From an uncultured Actinomyces sp. (GTDB lineage Bacteria > Actinomycetota > Actinomycetes > Actinomycetales > Actinomycetaceae), in NCBI GenBank assembly GCA_900545825.1, contig URAS01000001.1, positions 158,459-222,458 on the forward strand: a DNA stretch of 64,000 bases, written 5' to 3'. The translations under genes were made by a program, and so were the position numbers. The notes below the pieces were generated by a model. It did no database searches. It was not told where the DNA came from and saw nothing but the letters and a program-made list of their open reading frames with translations. Positions 1 through 13,779 of the stretch are shown in pieces (the first letter of the stretch is position 1; each line of letters opens with the position of its first letter).

Positions 1-1750
1 GCGGAAAACGGAGCTCGCATCGCTCCTCCAGGGTCGAGCGCGCCCACCCGGACGCGTCCCAGCGGATCAAGGTTTGCGCCAGAGCCGTCGAGACGTCACC
101 GAGGACGACGAACGGCGCACCGGGGCGCACGAGGGCGGCCGCCCCAAACCAGCGCCGCAGCGCCTCGCTGGGCGCCCACATCTCGGGGCGAGACAGGAGG
201 ACGTGGGCGTCGAGGACCGCCGCGGCGGTGTATCCGCCCTCGGCGCGCGGCTCGGCCCCGGGGGTGGCGACGACCAGGCGCGGCTGGGAGTCGAGGGCGT
301 CGACGATCCCCGACGCGGCCCCCGAACTGACGACGACGGCGCCGGGAAGTGCACGGCCCAGGTCCTCGGCCGTGCGCTCGGACCCAACGGCGGCGCTGCG
401 CCACGACGTCGTCCCGCACGCGGCACAGGCGAACTCCGTCGCGAGGGCGCCGCACCACCCGCACGTGAGGGTGCCGGTACGCGAGGCCCCCAGAGGCCCG
501 GCGCAGCGGACGCAGCGGGCGGGCTCTCCGCAGCGCGTACACACGACGAGGGGCGTGTGGCCTGCCAAGGGCACCTGGACGAGGACGGGCCCCGATTCGA
601 GTCCGTGGCGCAGGGTCGACTGGACGAACGCGGGCAGGCGCCCGCGCCCGGCCGGTCCCAGCTGGTCGCGGCGGCTCTCGCTGACGACGTCGATCCGCGG
701 GGTCCGCTGCCGGACGAGGGCGCGCGGGGCGACGAGCGGATGTGCCCACCCCGACTCGGCGAGTTTCTGGCAGGCAACCGTGCGGGTGTATCCGCCGATG
801 AGGACGCCACAGCGGGCCACCCGCGCCCTGGTTAATGCGCCAACGCGTGCGTGGACGTACGGCTGGCGATCGGAGCGCAGGGCGTCCGCCCCGTCGTCCC
901 ACACGGCGATGAGACCCAGATTCTCGAGCGGCGCGAACGCCGCCGACCGCGTGCCGACGACGACGCGGCACCGCCCGAGGAGGACGGCGAGAAACGCCCG
1001 ATACCGTGCCTCCTTGTCCAGCCCCGCGTGGTAGCTGACGATCGGCTCGCCCTGGCCCAACCGGGAACGCAGGACCGCCGCCAGTTGCCCCACCTGCGTG
1101 GCGGTGGGGACGATGAGGATGACGCCGCGGCCGCTGGCGAGGCACGCCGCCGCCGCGTCGGCCAGGGCGGCGAAGGGCTCGGTGGGGCCGAGGCCAGGCA
1201 GGGCCTGCCACACGGCCCGCGGGGCGTCACCGTCGGCCAGGTGGCGGATGAACGCCGCCCCTCCCCCATACGACTCCCAGTCCCCCACCTGTGCCTGCTG
1301 GGTCGGGAAATCGACACTGATCGAAACCTGCAAGACGTCGGCCTCGGCGCGGGCGTGGCGCGGCGGCACCGCTTGCGAGATGACATCCGCCGTCACGCCG
1401 GCGTAGCGCTGGGCCAGCCGCTGACAGACCTGGAACACCTGCGGGGTGAGCGCGGCGACGCCGTCGAGCACCCGCTCGATCGGCGACAGCTTCCCCGTGT
1501 GCGTGGTGGTGGCGGCGCGCTCGATAATCCACGCGGTGACGAGAGAGCCGGCGAAATGGACGCGGCAGCGGCGGCCGGGCTGAGCCTGGGCATCCCATTT
1601 CTCGTCGACGACGTAGTCGAACAGGTGGTCGAGATGCGGCAGCGAGGAGTCGACGAGGACGCGCACCACCGGATTCGTGACAGTCGATCGGATGGTGCGC
1701 TGGCTCGGCTCCTCGGCCCACAGGGCCATCTGGTCTTGCGCGGCGCTCAT
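1..1750 (-). CDS. priA: Primosomal protein N' (PriA), helicase-degenerate actinobacterial type, partial
   Basis: About 583 N-terminal residues are visible; the frame is open to the left edge and continues outside. PriA restarts collapsed replication forks by loading the replisome. Eight cysteines at about residues 404, 407, 413, 416, 430, 433, 442 and 445 form the two zinc-binding knuckles of PriA. The helicase motifs are degenerate: the Walker A position (about residue 185) reads LPGLGPTE instead of GSGKT, and the DEEH position (about 283) reads WDDGAD. Loss of these motifs is known for actinobacterial PriA, which is thought to act structurally rather than as an ATP-driven helicase. The ATG at 1750 has no clear ribosome binding site but TTAAAT lies 6 nt upstream, suggesting its own leaderless promoter 25 bp after coaBC. 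Confidence 0.9.
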   Translation of the reverse strand, partial: MSAAQDQMALWAEEPSQRTIRSTVTNPVVRVLVDSSLPHLDHLFDYVVDEKWDAQAQPGRRCRVHFAGSLVTAWIIERAATTTHTGKLSPIERVLDGVAALTPQVFQVCQRLAQRYAGVTADVISQAVPPRHARAEADVLQVSISVDFPTQQAQVGDWESYGGGAAFIRHLADGDAPRAVWQALPGLGPTEPFAALADAAAACLASGRGVILIVPTATQVGQLAAVLRSRLGQGEPIVSYHAGLDKEARYRAFLAVLLGRCRVVVGTRSAAFAPLENLGLIAVWDDGADALRSDRQPYVHARVGALTRARVARCGVLIGGYTRTVACQKLAESGWAHPLVAPRALVRQRTPRIDVVSESRRDQLGPAGRGRLPAFVQSTLRHGLESGPVLVQVPLAGHTPLVVCTRCGEPARCVRCAGPLGASRTGTLTCGWCGALATEFACAACGTTSWRSAAVGSERTAEDLGRALPGAVVVSSGAASGIVDALDSQPRLVVATPGAEPRAEGGYTAAAVLDAHVLLSRPEMWAPSEALRRWFGAAALVRPGAPFVVLGDVSTALAQTLIRWDASGWARSTLEERCELRFP

Positions 1751-1756
1751 ACCGCC

Positions 1757-1762
1757 ATTTAA
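1757..1762 (-). promoter_or_regulatory. -10-like hexamer of a possible leaderless priA promoter
   Basis: TTAAAT on the minus strand, 6 nt before the priA ATG. This matches the spacing seen at several other genes in this window. No convincing -35 element is visible. Confidence 0.4.
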
Positions 1763-1775
1763 CACCGCAGGGCAG

Positions 1776-2987
1776 TCACTTAGTGGTGTGGGCGAGGCGA
1801 TCGGCGCACGCCTCGATCAGACGGTCGGCGATGACCCGTTTGGTCCCCTCCCACTGGGCGACCGTGTCGCCTGCCGCGTCGACCAGCGTCACCGCCGTGT
1901 CGACGTCGCCAAAGCCGGCGGCGTGCCCGACCTGGTTGATCGCCAACAGGTCGGCGCCCTTCCGGCGCGCTTTCTCGCGTCCCAGCTGCTCGAACGAGCG
2001 GTGATCGCCCGTCTCGGCGGCGAAACCGACGATCATCTGGCCGTCCCTGCGCTGCTGGACGAGGCTGGCGAGGACGTCGCGGGTGGGGATCAGTTCGAGC
2101 GTGAGGGCGGCCTGTGCGTCGCCCTCCTTCTTGATCTTCGCGTCGCGCGCGCGGGCCGGCTTATAGTCGGCGATGGCCGCCGTCATGATGAGGAGGTCCG
2201 CGCCCGGGGCCTCAGCATGCATGGCGTCGAAAACGTCGTCGGCCGTGGGCGCCGGGACGACGCGAACGCCCGCCGGGTACAGCTGGGGCGACACGTTGGA
2301 CGCGACGAGCGTGACGTCCGCGCCGGCGCGCGCCGCCGCGGCGGCGATTTCGCAGCCGAACCGGCCCGACGACCGGTTGCCGATAAAGCGCACGGGGTCG
2401 ATCGCCTCGCGCGTGCCCCCCGCCGAGATCACGACGCGGCGGCCGGAAAGCCGGCCCGACCGGCCAAGGTGCTGGGTGATGATCGCGAGGACGTCCTCGG
2501 GTTCAGGGAAACGGCCAGGCCCGAAATCTCCGGACGACAGGGCGCCGACCGCGGGGGTGACGACCTCGACGCCGCGCGAACGCAGCGTCGCGACGTTCGC
2601 CTGGGTCGCCGGGTGGGCCCACATTTGCGTGTGCATGGCGGGAAAAAGGACGAGCGGCGCGGTCGAGGCGAGGATCGTCGACGTCAACAGGTTGTCTGCC
2701 AGGCCCGCGGCGAGCTTGGCCATGGTGTTCGCCGTCGCCGGGCCGCAAACGACGAGGTCGGCGTCGCGGGCGGCGGCCACGTGGGCCACCGCATGGGCGT
2801 CAGCGAACGTATCGGTGGCGACCGGATGACCGGCCAGGGCCTCCCACGTGGGTGCGCCAACCATGCGTAGCGCCGAGGGCGTGGGGATCACCGTTACCTG
2901 GTGTCCGTCCTTGACGAGGCCGCGGACGACGCTCACCATCTTGTAGGCCGCAATCCCGCCGCAGACACCGACGATGATGCGGGCCAT
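1776..2987 (-). CDS. coaBC: Bifunctional phosphopantothenoylcysteine decarboxylase / phosphopantothenate-cysteine ligase
   Basis: 403 residues, the usual length for CoaBC, which makes 4'-phosphopantetheine on the coenzyme A pathway in two steps. The N-terminal flavoprotein decarboxylase (CoaC, about 1-180) has GGIAAYK, the catalytic-histidine segment around AHAVAHV, and PAMHTQMW (PAMN in E. coli; the His form is also found in mycobacteria). The flap that carries a catalytic cysteine in E. coli reads SSGDFGPGRFPEP with no Cys, again as in mycobacteria. The C-terminal ligase (CoaB, about 185-400) has SAGGTREAIDPVRFIGNRSSG and the lysine-rich KIKK segment. It lies 9 nt downstream of rpoZ, in the gmk-rpoZ-coaBC order common in actinobacteria. 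Confidence 0.95.
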   Translation of the reverse strand: MARIIVGVCGGIAAYKMVSVVRGLVKDGHQVTVIPTPSALRMVGAPTWEALAGHPVATDTFADAHAVAHVAAARDADLVVCGPATANTMAKLAAGLADNLLTSTILASTAPLVLFPAMHTQMWAHPATQANVATLRSRGVEVVTPAVGALSSGDFGPGRFPEPEDVLAIITQHLGRSGRLSGRRVVISAGGTREAIDPVRFIGNRSSGRFGCEIAAAAARAGADVTLVASNVSPQLYPAGVRVVPAPTADDVFDAMHAEAPGADLLIMTAAIADYKPARARDAKIKKEGDAQAALTLELIPTRDVLASLVQQRRDGQMIVGFAAETGDHRSFEQLGREKARRKGADLLAINQVGHAAGFGDVDTAVTLVDAAGDTVAQWEGTKRVIADRLIEACADRLAHTTK

Positions 2988-2996
2988 CGCCGGAAC

Positions 2997-3272
2997 CTAC
3001 TTTTCCGGCTCGGACTCGTCCATGTTCATGGCGAGAAGGCCCTCGTTGAGCTCGCGCAGCGCGATCGACAGGGGCTTCTCGTCCGGGGCGGACTCGACCA
3101 GCGGGCCGGGGGTCGTAAACATGCCCTCGGTGATCTGCTGGTTGTAGGTGTTGATCTGGCGGGCGCGACGCGCCGCGAACACCACCAGGGCATACTTCGA
3201 ATCGACGTGCGTCAGCAGGTCGTCGATGGGCGGGTTCGTGATACCAACGGGCTGGGCAGTCGTGCCAGACAT
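2997..3272 (-). CDS. rpoZ: DNA-directed RNA polymerase omega subunit
   Basis: 91 residues, small and acidic at the C terminus. Omega helps fold and assemble the beta' subunit of RNA polymerase. The core omega motif IDDLL...[18 protein letters not shown] (about residues 16-41) and the following NTYNQQI segment are clear. The ATG is preceded by an AGAGAGG ribosome binding site. It sits between gmk and coaBC, a conserved actinobacterial order, which supports the call for so short a protein. Confidence 0.95.
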   Translation of the reverse strand: MSGTTAQPVGITNPPIDDLLTHVDSKYALVVFAARRARQINTYNQQITEGMFTTPGPLVESAPDEKPLSIALRELNEGLLAMNMDESEPEK

Positions 3273-3305
3273 AGGACCTCTCTTCGTAAGTGAACTGCCT
3301 AGAGT

Positions 3306-3881
3306 CTAGTGAAGACCAAGCAAATCGGCCAGTTCGTCGGCCGCGCGTTCGACGGTGTCGTTACAGATCACATAGTCGAACTCGTCGCGCGACGCCATCT
3401 CGCGGCGCGCGGTGATGAGCCGACGCTCGACTTCCTCGGGAGATTCGGTGCCGCGGCCGACCAGGCGACGGACGAGCTCGTCGACGCTGGGAGGCTCGAG
3501 AAACACGAACATCGCGTCGGGCCGGGACGCACGTACCTGCCGGACCCCGTCGAGGTCGATCTCGACGAGAACCGGACGCCCCGCCGCTAGCGCCTCGTCG
3601 ATCGGCGCGGCCGGCGTGCCATAGCGGGCCAGACCGTGGACGGTCGCCCACTCGAGGAGGCCGCCCGAGTCGATGAGCTGGTCAAACTCGGCGTCGGACA
3701 CGAAGTGATAGTGAACGCCGTCGACCTCGCCGGTGCGAGGCCGCCTGGTGGTCGCCGACACCGACAGGTAAACCTCGGGGTGATCGGTCAACAGCTGATG
3801 GACGACGGTGCCTTTACCGACGCCGGACGGGCCGGCTAAAACGACAAGGCGGGGGCGCACCGGGGTGGCAATGAAACTCAT
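3306..3881 (-). CDS. gmk: Guanylate kinase
   Basis: 191 residues. Phosphorylates GMP to GDP with ATP, an essential step of GTP supply. The P-loop GPSGVGKGT lies at about residues 17-25, followed by the GMP-binding segment [21 protein letters not shown], and later [10 protein letters not shown] with the conserved arginines. Length and motif order are normal. No Shine-Dalgarno precedes the ATG; CACACT lies 6 nt upstream, so a leaderless mRNA is possible. Downstream genes rpoZ and coaBC follow within about 30 nt and 9 nt. Confidence 0.95.
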   Translation of the reverse strand: MSFIATPVRPRLVVLAGPSGVGKGTVVHQLLTDHPEVYLSVSATTRRPRTGEVDGVHYHFVSDAEFDQLIDSGGLLEWATVHGLARYGTPAAPIDEALAAGRPVLVEIDLDGVRQVRASRPDAMFVFLEPPSVDELVRRLVGRGTESPEEVERRLITARREMASRDEFDYVICNDTVERAADELADLLGLH

Positions 3882-3926
3882 GGTCTCAGTGTGCCACGCG
3901 GTGCGCCCCCACCTAAAACGTCAGCG

Positions 3927-4238
3927 TCAGGAGAAGCGGCTGAGAAGGGCGGCACGCTGGTGCTCGCCCAAGCCACGAATGCGACGCGACTGGGAAATCC
4001 CGATTTCCTCCATCACTTCGGTCGCCGTGGTGGTGCCCACGCGCGGAAGCGACTTGAGGAGTGCATACACCGGCATCTTGGCAATCGCAGGTGAGGTCTC
4101 GGCCATCTCGAGTGCCTGAGCGAGCGTAATCTCTCGGCTCTTCAGCCGAGCCTTGACGTCAGCGCGTTCACGCCGAGCCTTGGCGGCCTTCTCCAGTGCG
4201 GCAGCGCGCTGCTGGGGGGAGAGGGAAGGAACGTCCAT
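3927..4238 (-). CDS. mihF: Integration host factor, actinobacterial type (mIHF)
   Basis: 103 residues from the ATG at 4238. mIHF is an essential nucleoid-associated, DNA-bending protein found only in actinobacteria and unrelated to the IHF alpha/beta of proteobacteria. The helical N-terminal part (AAALEKAAKARRERADVKARLK) and the helix-hairpin-helix-like core LLKSLPRVGTTTATEVMEEIGI with the ending RRIRGLGEHQRAALL match the family. An ATG four codons upstream (4250) is also in frame, but AAAGG abuts that codon directly, while it is 12 nt from the chosen one, and family members begin with the chosen segment. It lies between pyrF and gmk as in Mycobacterium. Confidence 0.93.
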   Translation of the reverse strand: MDVPSLSPQQRAAALEKAAKARRERADVKARLKSREITLAQALEMAETSPAIAKMPVYALLKSLPRVGTTTATEVMEEIGISQSRRIRGLGEHQRAALLSRFS

Positions 4239-4334
4239 GACCCTGTTCATCCTTTGTTCGTTCGGGTATATCTGCAGTTCAAGATTACGGTGTTAGGGGC
4301 AGTTTTGTGCGGGACGACGCGTGATAAACGTCTA

Positions 4335-5183
4335 TTACAGGAGTTTTTCGATTCTGCCGGTCGTCTCGACCGCCGCACGTCGCAGATCGGCGAGCGCCGG
4401 ACCATGCGACAGGATGCCCCGCGACGAAGAGGCCAAGACGTTGGCGACCGCGGAACCAAACACCTGTTTTACCTGGTCAGGGCCCGCTCCCTGGGCGCCA
4501 ACGCCGGGGGCCAACACGGACGCATTGGTGGCGGCGAGGTCGATCCCGGCCTGGGCAACGGCGTCTCCGACGGTCGCGCCGATGACCATCCCCACCGACC
4601 CTAAGTGACCTTCGTCACGATCTCTCGTATTGTGGTCACCAACACATGCTGCGATCTCGCCTGCTACCCATCGGCCGCTACTCCCCCGCGCGTGCTGGAC
4701 CTGCGCGCCCTCGGGATTCGAGGTGAGCGTGAGGACGTAGATGCCGCGTCCGGTCTGGTCGGCCAGGTCGATCGCCGGAGCGAGCGAGCCGAACCCCAGG
4801 TAGGGCGACAGGGTGATCGCGTCGGCCCGCAGAGGCGAGTCGTCGGACAGGTAGGCGCGCGCATAGCCCGCCATCGTCGAGCCGATGTCGCCGCGCTTGA
4901 CGTCGAGGATCGTCAGCAGCCCGGCGTCGCGGGCCGCGGCAAGGACGTCCTCGAGGGCGGCGATGCCGGCCGACCCGCACTGCTCGAAGAGCGCGGACTG
5001 CGGCTTGACGACGCCGACCGTGCCGGCCATCGCCTCGACGACCCTCAGCCCGAACGTCCGCAGGCCCTCGGCGTTAACGCCCAGGCCCCAGTCGGACAGA
5101 AGCTGCGGGTGCGGATCGATGCCCACGCACACGTGACCGTACTGGTCCATAGCGCGTTCGAGCCTGATTCCGTAGTGTTCCAT
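4335..5183 (-). CDS. pyrF: Orotidine 5'-phosphate decarboxylase, type 2
   Basis: 282 residues. Converts OMP to UMP, the last step of de novo pyrimidine synthesis. The longer actinobacterial/archaeal-like (type 2) form is indicated by length and by LDVKRGDIGST at about residues 93-103, which holds the catalytic Lys-Asp pair. GIDPHP (21-26) and the phosphate-binding APGVGAQGAG near the C terminus are also present. It starts 2 nt after the carB stop codon and is the last gene of the pyrR-B-C-carAB-F operon. An 84-nt gap then separates it from mihF. Confidence 0.95.
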   Translation of the reverse strand: MEHYGIRLERAMDQYGHVCVGIDPHPQLLSDWGLGVNAEGLRTFGLRVVEAMAGTVGVVKPQSALFEQCGSAGIAALEDVLAAARDAGLLTILDVKRGDIGSTMAGYARAYLSDDSPLRADAITLSPYLGFGSLAPAIDLADQTGRGIYVLTLTSNPEGAQVQHARGSSGRWVAGEIAACVGDHNTRDRDEGHLGSVGMVIGATVGDAVAQAGIDLAATNASVLAPGVGAQGAGPDQVKQVFGSAVANVLASSSRGILSHGPALADLRRAAVETTGRIEKLL

Positions 5184-5185
5184 GG

Positions 5186-8453
<3,268 letters not shown>

Positions 8454-8470
<17 letters not shown>

Positions 8471-9647
8471 GATACTCCTCCATGAGGGCGACGAACCGGT
8501 CGAACAGGTGCTCCCCGTCGTGCGGACCGGCGGCGGCCTCGGGGTGGAACTGGACCGAGAATGCCGGCAGGTCGAGGCAGTGCAGCCCCTCAACGACGTT
8601 GTCGTTGAGCCCGACGTGCGAGACCTCGACACGGCCGAAGTCGGCGTCCGGGTACGGGGCGTGGCAGACCTCGCCGATCGGCGCGTCGACGGCGAACCCG
8701 TGGTTGTGGGCGGTGATCTCGACGCGGCCGGTGTGGATGTCCTTGACCGGCTGGTTGACGCCGCGGTGGCCGTAGGTGAGCTTGTAGGTGCCGAATCCCA
8801 GGGCGCGGCCGAGGATCTGGTTGCCCAGGCAGATCCCGAAGAACGGGATCTTGCGGGTGAGGATCCCGCGGGCCAGCTCGACCTCGTGGTGCGCGGTCTC
8901 CGGGTCGCCGGGGCCGTTGGAGAAGAAGACGCCGTCCGGGTTCATCGCGAGGATCTCGTCGAGCGAGACCGACGACGGGACGACGTGGACCCTGGCGCCG
9001 CGTTCGGCGAGGTGCTGGGGGCTGCGGGCCTTGATGCCCAGGTCGACGGCGACGACGTCGGCGCGGGCGGGCTTGCCCTCCCACTCGCCGGCCGGCTCGA
9101 TCGTGTAGGCGTCGGGCGTCGTCACCTCGTTGACGAGGGCGGATCCCGCCATCTCGGGGCTGGTCTTGACGATGGAGACGAGGACCTCGGCGACGTGCTC
9201 CGGCAGCGGCCACACCGAGGCGCCCTCGGGTAGCGCGTCGCCGGAGAAGATGCCGGCCCGCATGGCGCCGGCTTCGCGGACGTGGCGGGTGAGGGCGCGT
9301 GTGTCGACGTCGCGCATCCCGACGATCCCCTGGTCGACGAGCAGGTCGTCGAGCTCGCCTGACGTACGCCAGTTCGACGCGCGCGGGGCGGGGTCGCGGA
9401 CGATGTAGCCGGCGACCCAGATCTGGCGGGACTCGGGATCCTCGTTGTTGACGCCGGTGTTGCCGATGTGCGGCGCCGTTTGGATGACGATTTGGCGGCG
9501 ATACGACGGGTCGGTGAGGGTCTCCTGGTAGCCGGTCATGCCGGTCGAGAAGACCAATTCACCGAGGGCCCGCCCGGACGCGCCCCAGGCACGTCCGGGC
9601 AGGATGTAACCGTCTTCGCAGACGATAAGCGCGGTGTCACCGGGCAT
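8454..9647 (-). CDS. carA: Carbamoyl-phosphate synthase small (glutaminase) subunit
   Basis: 397 residues from the ATG at 9647. Hydrolyses glutamine and channels ammonia to CarB. The N-terminal CPSase domain begins with [11 protein letters not shown]. The class I glutamine amidotransferase domain has FSNGPGDPE, the nucleophile FGICLGNQ (Cys), and FHPEAA (His-Glu). The start codon overlaps the pyrC stop by one base (TAATG) and has AGGAG 9 nt ahead. The open frame continues upstream for 320 codons, but only in a shadow of pyrC. It ends 17 nt inside carB. Confidence 0.95.
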
Positions 9648-10945
9648 TAATGCTGCTCCTGCGGCACGCCGTCGGCCACCGTCACGCGGCCGCCGAAGAT
9701 CGTCCAGCGGACCTGGCCAGGCAGGGTGCGGCCAACCCACGGGGTGTTGGTCGACGCCGAGTACTGGCCTTCGAGCGTGATCTCGCGGGTTGCCGTGGGA
9801 TCGACGAGGGCGATGTTCGCCGGGGCGCCGACCTTGAGGGGCTGGCCCTGCGTCGCGACGCGGCCGATGCGCGCCGGCGCGTACGACATGACGCGGGCGA
9901 CATCGGCCCAGCTCATCTTGCCGGGCTTGACCATCGTGTCGATGACGACGCTGAGCGCGGTCTCGAGGCCCGTCATGCCGAACGCGGCGACCTGCCACTC
10001 GCAATCTTTCGACTCGAGCGAGTGCGGCGCGTGATCGGTCGCGACGATGTCGATCGTCCCGTCGACGAGGCCCTCCCGGACCGCCTCGACGTCCTCGCGG
10101 CGACGCAGCGGCGGGTTGACCTTGTAGCGCGGGTCGTAGCTGGTCGCCTGGTCTTCGGTGAAGTACAGGTGGTGCGGCGTGACCTCGGCGGTCACGTTGA
10201 TCCCCCGCTTCTTCGCCCAGCGGACGAGGTCGACCGACCCGGCGGTCGACAGGTGGCAGACGTGGAGGCGCGAGCCGACGTGCTGGGCCAGCTGGAGGTC
10301 GCGGGCGATGATCGACTCTTCGGCGACGGCCGGCCAACCGCCCAGACCCAGGCGGCCGGACAGCGGCGACTCGTTCATTTGGGCGCCCTCGGTGAGGCGC
10401 GGATCCTGCGAGTGCTGGGCGACGACACCGTCGAACGACCGGACGTACTCGAGGGCACGCCGCATGAGGACGGGATCGCTGACGCACTTGCCGTCGTCGG
10501 AGAAGACACGGACATTCGCCGACGACTGGGCCATGGCGCCCATCGCCGATAGGTGCTGGCCCTCGAGGTTCTCCGAGACCGCACCGACCGGGCGGACGTC
10601 GACCCAACCGGCCTCGCGGCCCAGGTGGGCGACCTGCTCGACGACCGACGCGTTGTCAGCCACCGGGTTGGTGTTCGCCATCGCGTGGACGCAGGTGAAG
10701 CCGCCGACGGCGGCCGCGCGGGTGCCGGAGTACACCGTCTCGGCGTCCTCCTGGCCCGGCTCGCGCAGGTGGCAGTGGAGGTCGACGAGGCCGGGCAGCG
10801 CGACCAGGCCCTCGGCGTCGATGACACGGGCGTCGGCCGCGCCTTCAGCGTCGGCGCCGATCGCCGTGATCGTGCCGTTCTCGACGGCGATCGACGTGGG
10901 CTCGTCGCCCAGGATCGAGACGGACTTGATGAGCAGATTAGTCAT
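9647..10945 (-). CDS. pyrC: Dihydroorotase, class I
   Basis: 432 residues. Cyclises carbamoyl aspartate to dihydroorotate. The zinc-binding [16 protein letters not shown] segment near residue 58, the later histidines in AQHSQD and HVCHLST, and ATDHAPH (metal Asp) are typical of the long class I amidohydrolase-type enzyme. Because every metal ligand is present, it is likely catalytic, unlike the inactive PyrC-like proteins that pair with some aspartate transcarbamoylases. It overlaps pyrB by 8 nt and carA by 1 nt. Confidence 0.95.
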   Translation of the reverse strand: MTNLLIKSVSILGDEPTSIAVENGTITAIGADAEGAADARVIDAEGLVALPGLVDLHCHLREPGQEDAETVYSGTRAAAVGGFTCVHAMANTNPVADNASVVEQVAHLGREAGWVDVRPVGAVSENLEGQHLSAMGAMAQSSANVRVFSDDGKCVSDPVLMRRALEYVRSFDGVVAQHSQDPRLTEGAQMNESPLSGRLGLGGWPAVAEESIIARDLQLAQHVGSRLHVCHLSTAGSVDLVRWAKKRGINVTAEVTPHHLYFTEDQATSYDPRYKVNPPLRRREDVEAVREGLVDGTIDIVATDHAPHSLESKDCEWQVAAFGMTGLETALSVVIDTMVKPGKMSWADVARVMSYAPARIGRVATQGQPLKVGAPANIALVDPTATREITLEGQYSASTNTPWVGRTLPGQVRWTIFGGRVTVADGVPQEQH

Positions 10946-11909
10946 TGGTGGACCCCTCTCCAGCGAGCAGCAGATAGAGCGCGGCCATACGCACGCTCAC
11001 GCCGTTAGCGACCTGTTCGACGATGACCGAGCGCTCGGAATCGGCGGCCTCGGCACAGATTTCCAGCCCGCGGTTCATCGGGCCGGGGTGCATGATGACG
11101 GCTTCGGGCTTGAGCATCCCGAAGCGGCGCTGGTCGAGCGCGTACTCGCGGTGGTACTCGCCCGGCGAGGGGAAGAACCCGCCGCCCGCGGCGCTCATGC
11201 GCTCGCGCTGGACGCGCAGCATCATGACGGCGTCCGGCTCGGTGGCCAGCGCCTCGTCGAAGTTGAAGACGACGTCGCAGTCCCAGCCTTCGATGCCGAC
11301 GGGCAGGAGGGTCGGCGGGGCGACGAACGTCACGTGCGCACCTAGGAGGGTGAGGAGGTCGACGTTCGAGCGGGCCACGCGCGAGTGGAGAATGTCACCG
11401 ACGATGACGACGTGGGCGCCCTCGAGCATTTTGCCCGGCTCGGCCGGCGCGCCGTCGCCCTTGTAGTAGCGGCGCAGCGTCATCGCGTCGAGCAGCGCCT
11501 GGGTCGGGTGCTGGTGGGTGCCGTCGCCCGCGTTGAGGACGGGGACGTCCAGCCAGCCGGCGTGGGCCAGCCGATGCGCCGCGCCCGACGCACGGTGACG
11601 GACGACGACGCCGTCGGCGCCCATCGCCTCGAGGGTGAGGGCCGTGTCCTTGAGCGACTCGCCCTTCGACACACTCGACCCCTTGGCGGAGAAGTTGATG
11701 ACGTCGGCCGACAGGCGCTTCGCGGCGGCCTCGAACGACAGGCGCGTGCGGGTCGAATCCTCGAAGAAGAGGTTGACGACCGTCTTGCCGCGCAGGGTCG
11801 GCAGCTTCTTCACGCGACGCGACTGGGTGGCCGCCATCGCCTCGGCGGTGTCGAGGAGCTGGAGCGCCTCGGCCAGTGACAGATCAGCAATATCAATGAG
11901 GTGGCGCAT
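10938..11909 (-). CDS. pyrB: Aspartate carbamoyltransferase catalytic subunit
   Basis: 323 residues. Condenses carbamoyl phosphate with aspartate. The carbamoyl-phosphate loop [13 protein letters not shown] (about residues 49-61) and the [13 protein letters not shown] segment are intact, as is the aspartate-binding MLRVQRERM region. No regulatory subunit gene (pyrI) is nearby, as expected for actinobacteria, where pyrR controls the pathway. It starts 2 nt after the pyrR stop codon and overlaps pyrC by 8 nt. Confidence 0.95.
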   Translation of the reverse strand: MRHLIDIADLSLAEALQLLDTAEAMAATQSRRVKKLPTLRGKTVVNLFFEDSTRTRLSFEAAAKRLSADVINFSAKGSSVSKGESLKDTALTLEAMGADGVVVRHRASGAAHRLAHAGWLDVPVLNAGDGTHQHPTQALLDAMTLRRYYKGDGAPAEPGKMLEGAHVVIVGDILHSRVARSNVDLLTLLGAHVTFVAPPTLLPVGIEGWDCDVVFNFDEALATEPDAVMMLRVQRERMSAAGGGFFPSPGEYHREYALDQRRFGMLKPEAVIMHPGPMNRGLEICAEAADSERSVIVEQVANGVSVRMAALYLLLAGEGSTND

Positions 11910-11911
11910 GC

Positions 11912-12511
<600 letters not shown>

Positions 12512-12554
12512 TTAAAGGAATATGTGGATTCGATATTCAGTTGTCGTTGGCCTG

Positions 12555-13142
12555 TTACTCGACCGGGTCGGGCGAACCGGGCTGGTCCGCGCCGTCCTCG
12601 TCGTCCTCGTTCCTTTCGCCCTCGCCGGCGCACTGCGGCTCGGGCAAGACATCGGGGGTGGGGGCGGACTCGGAATCGCCGGTCGGGTTCTCGGCGTTGC
12701 TCACAGTGTACTTGTCACGCCTGATGGCGTCCAGAATCGCGTTGACGAATCCCGGCGACTTGAACGTCGAGATCCGACGGACGAGGGTGAGCGCCTCGTT
12801 GATCGCCACGGTGTCGGGGACGTCCTCGTTGTAGAGGATCTCCCAGGTGGCGGCACGCATGATGGCCAAGTCGGTTTTGGCCATGCGGTCGAGAGACCAC
12901 GAGTGGGAATGGGTGGCGATCGCGTCGTCGATGCTGTCGATGTGATCAGCCACACCGGTGACAATCTGGTACGCGTAGTCGGGCAGCGGGGTCTGTGCCG
13001 TCGAGACGACGCGGCGCTTGTCCGCGATGCCCCGCAGTCCTTCGGGATCGGACCCGAAACCGCGCACCTCGGCTTCAAATAGCGTATCGACCGCACGCGA
13101 GCGAGCCCGCGTGCGTGCCGACATCTTCTGTGAACGCGCCAT
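12555..13142 (-). CDS. nusB: Transcription antitermination factor NusB
   Basis: 195 residues. NusB pairs with S10 (NusE) on boxA RNA during rRNA antitermination. The first 140 or so residues are the all-helical NusB fold, starting with SARTRARSRAVDTLFEAEVRG and including RMAKTDLAIMRAATWEILY and DVPDTVAINEALTLVRR. The last 50 residues are an acidic, proline-rich tail (NEDDEDGADQ) that is longer than in E. coli NusB and probably disordered. Its ATG overlaps the efp stop by one base (TAATG), so the two genes are co-transcribed. Confidence 0.93.
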   Translation of the reverse strand: MARSQKMSARTRARSRAVDTLFEAEVRGFGSDPEGLRGIADKRRVVSTAQTPLPDYAYQIVTGVADHIDSIDDAIATHSHSWSLDRMAKTDLAIMRAATWEILYNEDVPDTVAINEALTLVRRISTFKSPGFVNAILDAIRRDKYTVSNAENPTGDSESAPTPDVLPEPQCAGEGERNEDDEDGADQPGSPDPVE

Positions 13143-13705
13143 TAGTCCTTGACCCGGCTGATGTAGCTGCCCGTGCGGGTGTCGACCTTGATCTTTTCGC
13201 CCTGGTTGAGGAACAGGGGGACCTGGATCTCGTAGCCCGTCTCGAGGGTCGCCGGCTTGGTGCCCGCGTTCGAGCGGTCACCCTGGAGGCCCGGCTCCGT
13301 GTAGGAGATCTCGAGGATGACCGACGCCGGCAGTTCGACGAAGAGGACGCGGCCCTCGTTGAACCCGATGATGACGTTAAGGTTCTCGAGCATGAAGTGG
13401 GCCTGGTCGCCGACGACGGCGGCAGGCACGGTGACCTGCTCGTAGTCCTCGACGTCCATGAAGACGTAGTCCTGGCCGTCCTGGTAGAGATACGTCATGT
13501 CGCGGCGGTCGACCGTCGCGGTCTCGACCTTGATGCCGGCGTTAAACGTCTTGTCGACAGTCTTGCCCGAGAGGACGTTCTTCAGCTTCGTCCGCACAAA
13601 TGCGGGGCCCTTGCCCGGCTTGACGTGCTGGAACTCGACGACCTGCCACAGCTGGTTGTCCAGCTTGAGAATCATGCCGTTCTTCAGGTCATTGGTGGTT
13701 GCCAT
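13142..13705 (-). CDS. efp: Translation elongation factor P
   Basis: 187 residues. EF-P rescues ribosomes stalled on consecutive prolines. Three beta-barrel domains are covered at normal length. The tip of the domain I loop is KPGKGPAF, with lysine at the position modified in other bacteria; no EpmA/EpmB or arginine-rhamnosylating partner is nearby. The signature [23 protein letters not shown] near the C terminus is present. A GGAGG lies 7 nt before the ATG. It opens the efp-nusB unit. Confidence 0.96.
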   Translation of the reverse strand: MATTNDLKNGMILKLDNQLWQVVEFQHVKPGKGPAFVRTKLKNVLSGKTVDKTFNAGIKVETATVDRRDMTYLYQDGQDYVFMDVEDYEQVTVPAAVVGDQAHFMLENLNVIIGFNEGRVLFVELPASVILEISYTEPGLQGDRSNAGTKPATLETGYEIQVPLFLNQGEKIKVDTRTGSYISRVKD

Positions 13706-13779
13706 AGAGGCCTCCTCTTTCTGCCACGGGTCTCATATCCACCGGGAAGTCTATCGTTCACCCCCGCGTTATGCGAAAA

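Noticed and set aside
96..1211. Several minus-strand frames of 180-370 codons over the left end
   Set aside because: They are other frames of the partial priA gene, whose true frame runs off the window edge and shows zinc-finger cysteines.
4251..4334. Promoter for mihF in the 84-nt gap after pyrF
   Set aside because: TATACC and TAATCT are -10-like, but no -35 at a proper distance could be paired with either, so it was not listed.
8471..8632. 54-codon N-terminal extension of carB
   Set aside because: The added residues are Ser/Arg-rich antisense-like sequence lying inside carA; the GTG at 8470 has a ribosome binding site and matches the family start.
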